Below, piece by piece: positions 50,775 through 60,078 of a stretch of DNA of 64,000 bases; position 1 is the first letter of the stretch; every line of letters starts with the position of its first letter. Origin of the DNA: JACJWR01 sp964627505. GTDB taxonomy: Bacteria > Actinomycetota > Actinomycetes > S36-B12 > UBA10799. The notes beneath the pieces are model-generated. The model searched no databases and was not told the DNA's origin. It saw only the letters and a program-made list of their open reading frames with translations. Position numbers and translations under genes: made by a program. The stretch lies in contig CAZVKB010000001.1 of NCBI GenBank assembly GCA_964627505.1, positions 14,546 through 78,545 of the forward strand. The letters are read 5' to 3'.

Positions 50775-52250
50775 ATGAGCATTCTCGCCATTGACGTCGG
50801 CACGACCGGCGTAACTGCCCTGCTGGTCTCTGAAGACGCCACCATCGTGGCCCGGGGATATCAAGAGTTCACGCAGTACTTTCCGCAGGAGGGGTGGGTC
50901 GAACACGACCCCGCCGAGATCTGGACTGCAGCCCTGGCGTCCTGTGAGGCGGCGATGGCCGGACACGAGCCGCCTACGGCCATCGGCATCACGAATCAGC
51001 GCGAAACACTTGTGCTCTGGGATCGGGAGACCCTGAATGCACCGATGAAGGCCATCGTGTGGCAAGACCGGCGCACGGCTGGCATCTGCGCGCAGTTGCG
51101 CGGCGACGGTTACGAGGACATGGTCTCCGAACGCACAGGTTTGCGGCTGGACCCTTACTTCACTGCGACCAAACTCACGTGGGTGCACGACAACGAACCC
51201 CGGGTGTGGTCGGGGATCGCCGCAGGTCGTACCGCCGCTGGAACGGTGGACTCTTACCTGATTGCGCGGCTAACCCGCGGGGTGTCGCATGTAACCGATG
51301 CCAGCAATGCCAGCCGGACGTTGTTGTACAACCTGGCTACCGGGGACTGGGATGAGGAGTTGTGCGAACTGTTCGGCGTGCCGCGTTCGGCGCTGCCTGA
51401 CATCGTGCCGTCCTATGGCGAGATCGCGATGACCGAACCAAGCGTGTTTTTCGGGTTGTCGATCCCCATTGCCGGTATCGCAGGCGACCAGCAGGCCGCG
51501 CTGTTCGGTCAGGCTTGCTTCTCGCCTGGTTCGAGCAAGTGCACCTATGGCACCGGGTCATTCGTGTTGGTGAACACAGGTGACAAGTTGGTACGCTCGC
51601 AGTCTGGCCTGCTCACCACCGTCGCCTGGCAACACCCGGATGGCTCGCGGGAGTTCGCATTGGAGGGCGCGGTATTCGTCACCGGCTCAGCCGTGCAGTG
51701 GCTGCGCGACGGGCTGGGCATCATCGACATGGCTTCCGAATCCGAAGAGTTGGCATTGAGCGTTCCGGACAGCGGCGGCGTGGTGTTCGTGCCCGCGCTC
51801 ACCGGCTTGGGGGCGCCGGATTGGGATCCGCATGCCCGCGGCGCCATCTTCGGGATCACCCGCGGCACCACCCGCGCGCACATAGTGCGGGCGACGCTGG
51901 AGGCGATCGCCTATCAGGTGCGCGATGTTGTGGATGTGATGACGCACGAGTCGGGTGTGCACTTGCCGAAGTTGGCTGTGGATGGTGGCGCTTCGGCCAA
52001 TAACTTCCTCTGTCAGGTGCAGGCCAATCAACTTCAGGTGCCGGTGGTGCGTCCGATGATTTTGGAAACCACGGGTCTGGGCGCGGCGTTCTTGGCCGGA
52101 CTCGGAACTGGCGTGTGGTCGTCGATGGCGCAACTAGCCGAGACTTGGCACGAGGATGCCCGGTTCACACCGGGTGCCCAAGACGCCAAAGGCCACCGGC
52201 ATTGGCGGACGGCAGTGGAACGATCAAAGGGCTGGGCTGCGCTGGACTAG
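50775..52250 (+). CDS. glpK: glycerol kinase
   Basis: Phosphorylates glycerol to sn-glycerol 3-phosphate. 491 residues of the FGGY family: IDVGTTGVTALLV phosphate-binding loop, GWVEHDPAEIW, ITNQRETLVLWD, IVWQDRRTA, GIAGDQQAALFGQ, TYGTGSFVLVN and the ADP-binding VDGGASANNFLCQ. The start at 50775 is supported by the -10 element and by the family N-terminus; an in-frame extension to 50499 runs antisense into the MFS gene and is not supported. glpF and glpD are not adjacent. Confidence 0.95.
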   Translation: MSILAIDVGTTGVTALLVSEDATIVARGYQEFTQYFPQEGWVEHDPAEIWTAALASCEAAMAGHEPPTAIGITNQRETLVLWDRETLNAPMKAIVWQDRRTAGICAQLRGDGYEDMVSERTGLRLDPYFTATKLTWVHDNEPRVWSGIAAGRTAAGTVDSYLIARLTRGVSHVTDASNASRTLLYNLATGDWDEELCELFGVPRSALPDIVPSYGEIAMTEPSVFFGLSIPIAGIAGDQQAALFGQACFSPGSSKCTYGTGSFVLVNTGDKLVRSQSGLLTTVAWQHPDGSREFALEGAVFVTGSAVQWLRDGLGIIDMASESEELALSVPDSGGVVFVPALTGLGAPDWDPHARGAIFGITRGTTRAHIVRATLEAIAYQVRDVVDVMTHESGVHLPKLAVDGGASANNFLCQVQANQLQVPVVRPMILETTGLGAAFLAGLGTGVWSSMAQLAETWHEDARFTPGAQDAKGHRHWRTAVERSKGWAALD

Positions 52251-52403
52251 GCAATACACGAGCCGGGCATCTGCGTGTCTCGTCACACGCTCAAGCCAAG
52301 TCCACGTACCGAGCACCGGGAGTAACTGATGCTGTGAGCAGCGTCGGCAGTTCCGCGCGTGAGGTGTCCGCATCTCGATGTGGGAGCGACACCGACGTGG
52401 GAA

Positions 52404-53108
52404 CTACACCGACGTCGGCGTGGCCGTCACGCTAGACCCGAGTTTCTTGGCCCGCGCCGCATACATATCGACGTACTCCTGACCGGTGAGATCCATCAGT
52501 TCGTACATGATCTCGTCAGCCATCGAACGCAGCACAAACCGATCGTTTTCCATCCCGGCGTACCGACTAAAGTCCAACGGCTTGCCGATCTTGATCCCCA
52601 CTCGCATGATCTTGGGGATCTTGGAACCGATGGGCTGGATGCGGTCGGTATCGATCATGGCCACCGGGATGACCGGTACCCCGGCTTCCAGCGCCATCCG
52701 GGCGACCCCGGTTTTACCTCGATACAGCCGGCCATCCGGCGAGCGCGTGCCCTCAGGATAGATACCCAGAAGTTTGCCCTCGCCTAAAATGCGCATGCCG
52801 GTGGCGATGGCATCATCGCTGGCGGAGCCGCCAGAGCGGTCAATCGGGACTTGCCCCACACCGGTGAAGAACATCCGGGTAAAGAAGCCTTTGATGCCGC
52901 GGCCGTTGAAGTAGTCCGCCTTTGCCAGAAAAGTGATCCGACGCGGACACACCAAGGGGAGAAAGAAGGAGTCCGAAAAAGACAAGTGGTTACTGGCCAG
53001 GATGGCCGGTCCGTGCTCTGGAATGTATTGCAAACCCTCAACTTTTGGACGGTACAGCAGTCGCAGCAGAGGTCCTAACAGGACATACTTCAGCAGCCAG
53101 TACAGCAC
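52404..53108 (-). CDS. 1-acyl-sn-glycerol-3-phosphate acyltransferase (PlsC family)
   Basis: 234 residues. Acyltransferase block I NHLSFSD (HX4D), block II VGQVPIDRSGG, block III YPEGTRSPDG and block IV VPVAMID. Attaches the second acyl chain in phospholipid synthesis, or another lipid acceptor. GTG start with GGAG a few bases upstream. Positional match to Rv2182c. The 153-bp interval between it and glpK has a short ACACCGACGT direct repeat but no gene. Confidence 0.93.
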   Translation of the reverse strand: MLYWLLKYVLLGPLLRLLYRPKVEGLQYIPEHGPAILASNHLSFSDSFFLPLVCPRRITFLAKADYFNGRGIKGFFTRMFFTGVGQVPIDRSGGSASDDAIATGMRILGEGKLLGIYPEGTRSPDGRLYRGKTGVARMALEAGVPVIPVAMIDTDRIQPIGSKIPKIMRVGIKIGKPLDFSRYAGMENDRFVLRSMADEIMYELMDLTGQEYVDMYAARAKKLGSSVTATPTSV

Positions 53109-53267
53109 CGATTACTCCTCAGTCGTGTCTCACGGACGAACCGACGAACCGACCCCCCGATCACTCGAGAGCAGCCGCACGCGCGGGTCACTTCTGCATC
53201 GTAGAGCAGACGTGCGACGATACGACAGACTCGACGCCGAACTAGTACCCACTGGAAGGTCCGCCCG

Positions 53268-54020
53268 ATGCCCCTGATTCCCGACGCAGAACCTTTTTAT
53301 GCCGATGGCGGCGACACCGCTGTGTTGCTGAGCCACGGATTCACTGGTTCCCCTCGTTCGATGAAGGGTTGGGCGCATGCGCTGGTTGATGCCGGCTACA
53401 CCGTGTCGCTGCCCCGGCTTCCCGGCCACGGAACATCGTGGCAGGAGATGAACAAGACTCGGTGGCAGGACTGGTATGGAGAGCTGGAGCGCGAATACCT
53501 TGATCTGCAACGACGCTGCAGCAACGTGTTCGTCATGGGTCTGTCGATGGGTGGGTCATTGTCGCTGCGACTCGCTGAGTGTCACGATGATCTCGCTGGC
53601 GTGGTGGTAGTGAACGCCGCAGTGCACACCGAACGGCCGGACCGTTTCCTATTGCCCTACCTTCGACACGTGGTGCCGGCTTTTCCGGGTATCACCAACG
53701 ACATCAAAAAGCCCGGCGTAGATGAAGGCGGATACACCAAGATCCCCCTCCAGGCGGCGTATTCGTTGCAACAGTTGTGGGGTGAGGTGAAGAAAGACAT
53801 CAACAAAGTCACCGCACCGCTTCTGATCATGCGCAGCGTAGAAGATCACGTGGTAGAGCCATCCAACACGGAGTGGATTCTGGACCACGTCCCGAGCAGC
53901 GACGTCACCTTCATGGAGTTGCGCAACTCCTACCACGTCGCCACCATGGACTATGACGCTGATCTCATCTTCGCTGAGAGCCTGGCCTTCATGGATCGCA
54001 TTCTCGCCGCTCGAGTCTGA
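53268..54020 (+). CDS. carboxylesterase/lipase of the Est30 type
   Basis: 250 residues, alpha/beta-hydrolase fold with HGFTGSPRSM, PGHGTSW, nucleophile elbow GLSMGGSL (Ser), SVEDHVVEP (Asp) and SYHVATMD (His). This matches the small thermophile-type Est30 carboxylesterases acting on short-chain esters or lipids. GGAAGG before the ATG supports the start. Divergent from the PlsC-type gene, and 17 bp before the next gene. Confidence 0.9.
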   Translation: MPLIPDAEPFYADGGDTAVLLSHGFTGSPRSMKGWAHALVDAGYTVSLPRLPGHGTSWQEMNKTRWQDWYGELEREYLDLQRRCSNVFVMGLSMGGSLSLRLAECHDDLAGVVVVNAAVHTERPDRFLLPYLRHVVPAFPGITNDIKKPGVDEGGYTKIPLQAAYSLQQLWGEVKKDINKVTAPLLIMRSVEDHVVEPSNTEWILDHVPSSDVTFMELRNSYHVATMDYDADLIFAESLAFMDRILAARV

Positions 54021-54037
54021 CCTCTGGGACCCCAGCG

Positions 54038-54652
54038 ATGGCCAGACCTGATGAAGAGCGACCCGAGTTGGTCGCTCTCATCGATCTTCACCCCACCGAC
54101 GCGGCTACTGTGCAAGATGCCATGGCCAATGTCGGTCTGGAGGCTGTGCCCTACCGCCTAGGTGTGGAGTCTGAGGAGTCCTCCGTTGGCCGACTCGTGA
54201 TTCGCCTGTACGTGCCACGTGCGCAACTACGCGACGCCCGTTCCGTGGTGTGGGGAGTGCTGCCGGAATACCGTCCGACGGGTGCGCAGGGTATCGATGC
54301 CCCAGCAGCAGCGGACAGCGCTGACGCTGATCGGGCTTTCGCTGAGATCGTCGCCGGCTTGCGCTCGGACGGATTCAGTGAACCGACAGCGCCGCCGAGA
54401 CCACCTCCACCTGACCCTGAGGAGCATTTCCACCCTCCCGTTCCCCCGCCGATCCCTCGACCCGCATTCGCCACAGTCATGGCCTGGCTGGCGATGGTGG
54501 TCGGGTTGGTGCTGGCCGGCTATTCGTTACCGCGGGGCGGCGGCACCTTAGGTGTGTTACTGGGCATTGCGCTCTTCTTAGGCGGTTTCGTCGCTGTGAT
54601 CGCACGCGCCCGCAGACATCGCGACCACGATGATGACGGCGCCGTGGTTTAG
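54038..54652 (+). CDS. uncharacterised protein with two C-terminal membrane segments
   Basis: 204 residues. The first 75 residues form a compact alpha/beta unit (ELVALIDLHPTDAATVQDAM, EAVPYRLGVESEESSVGRLVIRLYVP) that recalls the DUF2007 ferredoxin-like fold, with low confidence. A Pro-rich linker (PPRPPPPDPEEHFHPPVPPPIP) leads to two membrane segments (about 145-165 and 171-190) and a His/Asp-rich tail. Function not recognised. Probably co-transcribed with the esterase upstream. Confidence 0.75.
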   Translation: MARPDEERPELVALIDLHPTDAATVQDAMANVGLEAVPYRLGVESEESSVGRLVIRLYVPRAQLRDARSVVWGVLPEYRPTGAQGIDAPAAADSADADRAFAEIVAGLRSDGFSEPTAPPRPPPPDPEEHFHPPVPPPIPRPAFATVMAWLAMVVGLVLAGYSLPRGGGTLGVLLGIALFLGGFVAVIARARRHRDHDDDGAVV

Positions 54653-54679
54653 CGCGAACTGCCTCTTGCATGCTGGACC

Positions 54680-56419
54680 CTATTTGATCAGCCGCACCGG
54701 GTCGCCGGCCATTTTGGCGATCCACGTAGTGGCGTCGAACACCTCGGAGGCGGCGGTCACACGCACCCGCACCCAACATCGCGACTGATCCGCGTCGCTG
54801 GGACATCGATAGTCCGGCGGAATCGGAACGGCGAAGTACACCCATTGGCCATTAGTCACCGCACTTTCGGCCTTCACGTTGCATGTGGCGCTGTCTTCAG
54901 TGATAGCCCCCGAAATTGCACAGGGCCCCAACGGGGTGTCGGAGTCCGGGCTCAGCAGTGTGACATCCACCGGCACAGCGGCATCGCCGATGTCGAACAC
55001 GCCCACCTCCAACGTGCCGCCAGCGGTGGAGGAATCCAATCTCACCAAGTGGAAGGTGGACTCGCCTGCGGTGAAGTTGGTGTACACCCCCATGCGTTCC
55101 CGGGCCACCACCGAGACCGCCCCGTCGAGCATGGTGCCGGACTGGTCGGTCAACCATGCCCGCAGCGCAAAGCGGTTGGCACCACTGCCTTCGCTCGTGG
55201 TGACCCGCACGACATAATCACCCGGGTTCACCACTGTCCCCGGACACAAATCAGCCCAGCGGTGAAACTGTCGGCGCAATTCCATACCCTCGGCCCCACC
55301 CGTGCCAGGTGCCAGCAGTTGGGCAAAGGAGGTGGTCAGGCCGTTGAATCCGGGTGCGACGGTGGCCGGGCACAACAACTCCCCCGGCTCCGTCACGCTG
55401 ATATCCGGGGCCCGCACCTCGAACGTGGTGCGCATCTGCAACGCATTCGGGTTGGCATCTGCGTATGGATATGGCTGCTGGGTGTCGCCTGCGCAGTAGT
55501 CGGTGGGCAGTGGCGCATATCTGGTGTTTACCAATTCCGGTGTGACGTTGACAAATTCGTTGGCTAGGACGGACTCGGCACCGGCAAGTGGCACTGCCAA
55601 GCCAGTTGGCGCAGATTCATCGAGAATCCCAATGCAACGGGGTCCAGCCGGCGCCCACGCCAGGTCGTAACCCTGAACTCGCAACCGGCCAGGTTTGGTG
55701 ACCCGCACGACGTAGGTGTATCCGTCCGGCCGGAATTGCAGATTCGCTCCCGGTGGCGTTGGGCCTGCCCCGGTGGGTGCGCATTGTGCAGTGGCCTTCC
55801 CGAAACTTGGCCACACGCACCAGTTGCTGGCGTAGGCATCGCCGAAACCTTTATCTAGCGACGGCCCAAAGATTCCGGTCCAGAAACGACCTGCGCCGGC
55901 ACACGCAGTTCCCCCGACCGGCGCCTGGTCGGCTCCGCCCCCGAAAGCTGGCATGTCTTCCCGACCAAACACATTGCACGGGCTCCCGAGGACCAGCGGG
56001 GCGGTGTAATCGGCTGTGGCCGTGCGGGAGACAGTGTTGTCGGGCACGCCGAGGAGCCCGGCGAACACATTGTGCACGACTGCGCTCATCGTCACTTGCA
56101 GTTGTGTGGGACGTCCCGGGGGCACTGCGACAGCGATCGTGGAGTCGGCGGTGGCTTCATTGCCTGAGTTAGCCCGAGCAATCCGCGTGGCCTGAGCAAT
56201 CGCTTCGGCCTCGTTTCCCGGCAGGTGCACCACTCCGGCCAATGCAGCAGCATCCGCGGTGCGCTGAAGATCTTGAGCGGCCACGTTCAAGCGGGAAAGG
56301 TCGATTCCAATCGCTGCCGCCCCGAACAAAACCGGCACCAATGCAATCGCCACGATGATTGCCGCCACACCATCATCACGACCTGATCGCCGGAACCTGG
56401 TTCGGCTCAGGCGCTGCAT
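54680..56419 (-). CDS. TadG-like pilus assembly protein
   Basis: 579 residues. The N-terminus DDGVAAIIVAIALVPVLFGAAAIGIDLSRL is the single membrane helix of TadG-type proteins (residues about 17-42), followed by AAQDLQRTADAAALAGVVHLPG, the TadG/DUF2134 hallmark. The rest (about 480 residues) is a predicted extracytoplasmic region rich in beta structure and Cys, with TAP-like repeats and a C-terminal CPSDADQSRCWVRVRVTAAS segment. Extracellular or envelope role linked to Flp/Tad pili. GAGG 7 nt before the ATG. Overlaps tadE by 13 nt. Confidence 0.83.
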   Translation of the reverse strand: MQRLSRTRFRRSGRDDGVAAIIVAIALVPVLFGAAAIGIDLSRLNVAAQDLQRTADAAALAGVVHLPGNEAEAIAQATRIARANSGNEATADSTIAVAVPPGRPTQLQVTMSAVVHNVFAGLLGVPDNTVSRTATADYTAPLVLGSPCNVFGREDMPAFGGGADQAPVGGTACAGAGRFWTGIFGPSLDKGFGDAYASNWCVWPSFGKATAQCAPTGAGPTPPGANLQFRPDGYTYVVRVTKPGRLRVQGYDLAWAPAGPRCIGILDESAPTGLAVPLAGAESVLANEFVNVTPELVNTRYAPLPTDYCAGDTQQPYPYADANPNALQMRTTFEVRAPDISVTEPGELLCPATVAPGFNGLTTSFAQLLAPGTGGAEGMELRRQFHRWADLCPGTVVNPGDYVVRVTTSEGSGANRFALRAWLTDQSGTMLDGAVSVVARERMGVYTNFTAGESTFHLVRLDSSTAGGTLEVGVFDIGDAAVPVDVTLLSPDSDTPLGPCAISGAITEDSATCNVKAESAVTNGQWVYFAVPIPPDYRCPSDADQSRCWVRVRVTAASEVFDATTWIAKMAGDPVRLIK

Positions 56420-57063
56420 TGCTGCACCTCGGCCACCACCGGCTCAAACGTCATCACTGCACGTCGAGACATGTTGGTCTCGCCGATGATGCCCGCCGAA
56501 ACGGGCCGATGGGTGGCAACCACGCGCACGCCGACCGCATCTGCGTTGCCCACACACGCTTGCACGTCAGTCGCGGGCCATTGGCCTGCCACCGGCACCG
56601 GCACCCCATCTTGAAACTGAAAGCGCACACACGCTTGTGGGCATTCGGCGGGAAATGAGGTCGCCCCCTCCGGCCCTGGATATCCGGCACTGTTGGCCCG
56701 ATACACCCATACCTCCTGCAGATCGGCCTGGGACATGCCCGTCCCCGACTGCACCACTGCGGTAGCTGCATCGGTCGCGAAAGACTCAATGCGTGGCTCT
56801 GCCGAGGCCACCCGAGCGGCGCTGCGCGCAGCCGAGGTGAGTCCGACATCCGCGCGCAACAACATCCCCACTTCCACAATCCCGAGCAACAGCACCACCA
56901 AAAGTGGCAACACGATGGCCGCTTCGACGGCCGCGGCTCCCGCCTCGTGGTGCGTACGCGACGACTTGTGCAGCGGGGTTGGGTGGTAGCAGTTGACCGG
57001 CAGGCTTCCCCGCCTACCGCGTGCTACCACCCAACCCCAGTCGCCCAGGATGCTTCCCCCCAT
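56407..57063 (-). CDS. TadE-like pilus assembly protein
   Basis: 218 residues from the ATG at 57063, which has GGAGG 4 nt upstream; an in-frame ATG at 57099 lacks this. The TadE motif EAGAAAVEAAIVLPLLVVLLLGIVEVGML begins near residue 47 and gives a prepilin-like membrane helix; the following region is periplasmic. The 46-residue lead before the helix is unusually long and is encoded by DNA containing a large inverted repeat (56975-57038), so the true N-terminus is uncertain. Forms a two-gene unit with the TadG-like gene. Confidence 0.8.
   Translation of the reverse strand: MGGSILGDWGWVVARGRRGSLPVNCYHPTPLHKSSRTHHEAGAAAVEAAIVLPLLVVLLLGIVEVGMLLRADVGLTSAARSAARVASAEPRIESFATDAATAVVQSGTGMSQADLQEVWVYRANSAGYPGPEGATSFPAECPQACVRFQFQDGVPVPVAGQWPATDVQACVGNADAVGVRVVATHRPVSAGIIGETNMSRRAVMTFEPVVAEVQQCSA
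56975..57038. repeat. 17-bp perfect inverted repeat with 30-nt loop
   Basis: GGGGTTGGGTGGTAGCA at 56975-56991 is repeated in inverse orientation at 57022-57038, around a 30-nt GC-rich loop. It covers the first codons of the TadE-like gene, about 25 bp downstream of its ATG. In mRNA this would be a very stable hairpin close to the ribosome-binding site. Confidence 0.9.
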
Positions 57064-57146
57064 GCGTCCTCCCCCTCCAGGCGACGGCTGGTGGCTCATC
57101 GAATCGTGAGCACACCAGCCACTCTAAAGGACTTCTTCGAATGCCT

Positions 57147-57164
57147 CAAAAAGTTATCCACAGG
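57147..57164 (-). promoter_or_regulatory. CCTGTGGATAACTTTTTG element upstream of tadE (DnaA-box-like)
   Basis: Contains TGTGGATAA, the exact complement of the DnaA box TTATCCACA. It lies 83 nt upstream of tadE and 30 nt behind the fadD stop. A nearly identical 18-bp copy (17 of 18 identical) in the same orientation relative to the gene stands upstream of tadZ at 61863-61880. Confidence 0.55.
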
Positions 57165-57193
57165 TGCGGCACGCGCCCGCAGCGAGTTGCCGT

Positions 57194-58987
57194 TCAGGAG
57201 TACAGCCGCTCCACCGCGACGGCGAAGTCCGACATCACGACGTTGCGTTTGAGTTTCATAGACGGTGTGAGTTGACCCGAGTCTTCCGTCCAGTCCACTT
57301 CCAGAATCTCGTAGCGTTTGATGGCTTCGGCGTTCGACACCGCCCGGTTGGCTTCGGCCACCGCAGCCCCCACGGCTTCCTGCACCTGCGGATGAGCAGC
57401 CGCCTCGGCCAGCGTGAGCCCCGCGGGCAGCCCATTGATCCCGCTCCATGCAGCCAATGCCTCCTGATCCAGCGTGATCAGTGCCGCCACATACGGGCGC
57501 CCGTCTCCCACCACCATGCACTGACTGACCAAGAAGTGGGCGCGCAGTCGGTCTTCCAAAACCGCTGGTGCCACATTCTTGCCCCCGGCGGTCACGATGA
57601 GTTCTTTCTTTCTCCCTGTGATCCGCAAGAAACCCTCATCATCGAGTTCACCTATGTCACCGCTGTGGAACCAACCATCGGCCCCGATCGCCTCAGCAGT
57701 GGCCCGCTCGTTGTGCCAGTAGCCGGGGAACACCTGGCCACCGGAAATCATCACTTCGCCGTCCTCGGCAATCCGCACGCCCGCGCCGGGAATCGGTCGG
57801 CCCACCGACCCCACTTTCACACAGTCGGGACGATTGATTGTGGTGGCGCCGGTGGTTTCCGTCAGACCATAGCCCTCCAGAATCGTGACCCCGATGCCTC
57901 GGAAAAAGTGCCCCAACCGCTCACCCAGCGGTGCTCCGCCGGAAACGGCATAGGAAACTTCCCCGCCCAGTGCAGCCCGCAGTTTGGCGTACACCAGTCG
58001 GTCGAACAGGGCATGTTTTGCGCGCAACAGCAAACCCGGGCCGCCTCGCTCCACGGACTGGCTGTAAGCAACGGCGACATCGACAGCGGTGGCAAAAATC
58101 TTGGACTTGCCGGCCGCGGCCGCCTTCTGTTCGGCTGAGTTGTACACCTTCTCGAACACCCGGGGCACGGCAAGTAGGAATGTGGGACGGAACGACTCGA
58201 GATCGGCCAGGATGCTCTTGATATCCGAAGAATGGCCCAGCACGGTCCCGGAATAGATGCATCCGACCTGGATCACGCGCCCAAATACGTGCGCAATGGG
58301 CAAAAAAAGCAACGTCGACGAGGTATTGGTGAGGAACAACTCCGGCATGGAATTCACAACATTGCGCACGTCAGCCATGAAATTGCTGTGCGTGAGCACG
58401 CAGCCTTTCGGCCGCCCTGTAGTCCCGGAGGTGTAGATGATGGTGGCCGTGGACTCCGGGGTCAATGCCGCTCTACGGGTGTCGATTTCATGGTCCGGGA
58501 CGCTGGCGCCCGCTGCGCTGAGTTCCGCGATTGCACCTTGCTCGAACACAAACTCCTGCACCGGCATCGGCAATTGGGTACGAGCCTCGGCGAACACTGA
58601 CGCATGACGCTCGTTCTCCAAGAAGATCGCAACCGCCGCCGAGTCCTGACAGATCCACTCCACCTGCTCCGGCGACGAGGTCTCATAGATGGGCACTGTC
58701 ACAGCACCCGCGTACCAGATTGCGTAGTCGGCGAGGGTCCACTCGTAGCGGGTCGCCGACATCAACGCCACCCGGTCTCCGGGCCGAACCCCTTTGGCCA
58801 CCAGGCCCTTGGCCACGGCCATCACTTCGGCCCGAAAGTCCGCGACGGTCACCGAGTGCCACTGTGTGCCTTCCCGACGACGCAGCATCACCACATTGGG
58901 ATCTTCGGCAAACCGACGCTCAACGTCGTCGCATAAGCTGCCCGAGGTGGGCAGTGGGACCAGTGCGGGTTCAACGATCGTGCGCAT
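57194..58987 (-). CDS. fadD: long-chain fatty acid--CoA ligase
   Basis: Activates fatty acids with ATP and CoA. 597 residues from the ATG at 58987, which has GGAG about 5 nt upstream; a longer in-frame reading to 59155 has none. AMP-binding motif YTSGTTGRPKG, SGGAPLGERLGHFF, EGYGLTETTGATT, DGWFHSGDIGELDDEGFL and GRKKELIVTAGGKNVAP. It belongs to the FadD15 type (positional match to Rv2187). Divergent from the first SRPBCC gene. Confidence 0.95.
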   Translation of the reverse strand: MRTIVEPALVPLPTSGSLCDDVERRFAEDPNVVMLRRREGTQWHSVTVADFRAEVMAVAKGLVAKGVRPGDRVALMSATRYEWTLADYAIWYAGAVTVPIYETSSPEQVEWICQDSAAVAIFLENERHASVFAEARTQLPMPVQEFVFEQGAIAELSAAGASVPDHEIDTRRAALTPESTATIIYTSGTTGRPKGCVLTHSNFMADVRNVVNSMPELFLTNTSSTLLFLPIAHVFGRVIQVGCIYSGTVLGHSSDIKSILADLESFRPTFLLAVPRVFEKVYNSAEQKAAAAGKSKIFATAVDVAVAYSQSVERGGPGLLLRAKHALFDRLVYAKLRAALGGEVSYAVSGGAPLGERLGHFFRGIGVTILEGYGLTETTGATTINRPDCVKVGSVGRPIPGAGVRIAEDGEVMISGGQVFPGYWHNERATAEAIGADGWFHSGDIGELDDEGFLRITGRKKELIVTAGGKNVAPAVLEDRLRAHFLVSQCMVVGDGRPYVAALITLDQEALAAWSGINGLPAGLTLAEAAAHPQVQEAVGAAVAEANRAVSNAEAIKRYEILEVDWTEDSGQLTPSMKLKRNVVMSDFAVAVERLYS

Positions 58988-59120
58988 GTTCGCTCCAGGT
59001 TCGCGCGGAAAACAACACAGGACAGGTGGCTGTGGGGTCAAGATAGGACCAAAGGCCCTACCAGGTAAAGAGTTCAACCAAGATCCCCGTTGCGAACTTC
59101 TGACGTGGCACGCTCGTGGC

Positions 59121-59594
59121 ATGGCTGAAGTTGACCTGGTGGATGAAACGTTCATCGCAGTCCCACCTCAACAACTCGCGCCGATCGTGGCCGACCCCGC
59201 CATGTGGCACACCTGGTGGCCGGACTTGGAGCTCGACATCTTCATGAACCGCGGCAACGAGGGGATCCGATGGTCGATCCGAGGTGCATTGGTCGGCTCG
59301 TGCGAGATCTGGTTGGAAGCGGTGCTCGATGGCACGCTTGTACACTATTACTTGCGAGGTGCGCCGCCAGCTGCACACACCGGTCTCGCCCAACCTTTCC
59401 CAGATACTCCCGCTGGATGGCGGCAGGCAGCCAAACTCCGGGCAACCCGCGCAAAGGAGTGGAAGGCGCATGTGTGGGCGCTCAAAGATCGCTGCGAAGG
59501 TGCTCGCCGACCGGGGGAACCGCCGGCAGCAGCATCCGCTGTTACGTCGTCGATCGATGAATCCAGCATGCGAACCCCCTCTGACAGTAAGTAG
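59121..59594 (+). CDS. SRPBCC family protein (polyketide cyclase/lipid transport fold)
   Basis: 157 residues: AEVDLVDETFIAVPPQQLAPIVADPAMWHTWWPDLELDIF is the N-terminal SRPBCC strand-helix unit, followed by GIRWSIRGALVGSCEIWLEAVLDGTLVHYYLRG. The helix-grip fold binds lipids or other hydrophobic ligands. Divergent from fadD, which suggests a lipid-related role (inference). The C-terminus is Arg/Lys-rich and then disordered. Confidence 0.82.
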   Translation: MAEVDLVDETFIAVPPQQLAPIVADPAMWHTWWPDLELDIFMNRGNEGIRWSIRGALVGSCEIWLEAVLDGTLVHYYLRGAPPAAHTGLAQPFPDTPAGWRQAAKLRATRAKEWKAHVWALKDRCEGARRPGEPPAAASAVTSSIDESSMRTPSDSK

Positions 59595-59646
59595 GGTCAA
59601 GGCGACGAAACCAACCTGAGCACGTCTTGACGAACCAGGAGCGACC

Positions 59647-60078
59647 ATGCCATCGCGCACCGAGGCGAGTATCGACATCGCGGCGCTACCACCTGCCATC
59701 ATGGAGGTCATCGCCGATTTGCCGAACTACCCAGAGTGGAGCGAGGGCGTGAAAGCCGTAGAGGTGCTCACCCGCGATGCCGCCGGGTTGCCTGCCACCG
59801 CGCACTTCACCTTCGATGCCGGGCTGATCAAAGACAACTACGACCTCACCTACACCTGGAATGGCACCCACTCGGTTTCGTGGCAACTCAGCAACGGTCA
59901 CGTGATCAAGTCCATGGATGGCACCTACACGCTGGACATCATTGGAGATCACACCAAAGTCAGTTACGAATTGGCAGTGGAGCTCACGGTACCGATGATC
60001 GGTGTGATGAAACGTATGGCGGAGCAGACCATCATCGACACCGCACTGAAGGGACTGAAGAAGCGTGTCGAAGGCTGA
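59647..60078 (+). CDS. SRPBCC family protein (Rv2185c-like)
   Basis: 143 residues, a complete START/SRPBCC fold: ASIDIAALPPAIMEVIADLPNYPEWSEGVKAVEVL, DYDLTYTW-like NYDLTYTWNGTHSVSWQL, and the C-terminal helix ELTVPMIGVMKRMAEQTIIDTALKGLKKRVE. Conserved in Actinobacteria next to fadD15 and a glucokinase. Ligand unknown. AGGAG stands 5 nt before the ATG. Its end overlaps the next gene by 14 nt. Confidence 0.9.
   Translation: MPSRTEASIDIAALPPAIMEVIADLPNYPEWSEGVKAVEVLTRDAAGLPATAHFTFDAGLIKDNYDLTYTWNGTHSVSWQLSNGHVIKSMDGTYTLDIIGDHTKVSYELAVELTVPMIGVMKRMAEQTIIDTALKGLKKRVEG

Noticed and set aside
57154..57162. Replication origin suggested by perfect DnaA boxes here and at 61865-61873
   Set aside because: Single, isolated boxes about 4.7 kb apart, with no dnaA, dnaN or gyr genes and no A+T-rich unwinding region; a regulatory role is more likely.
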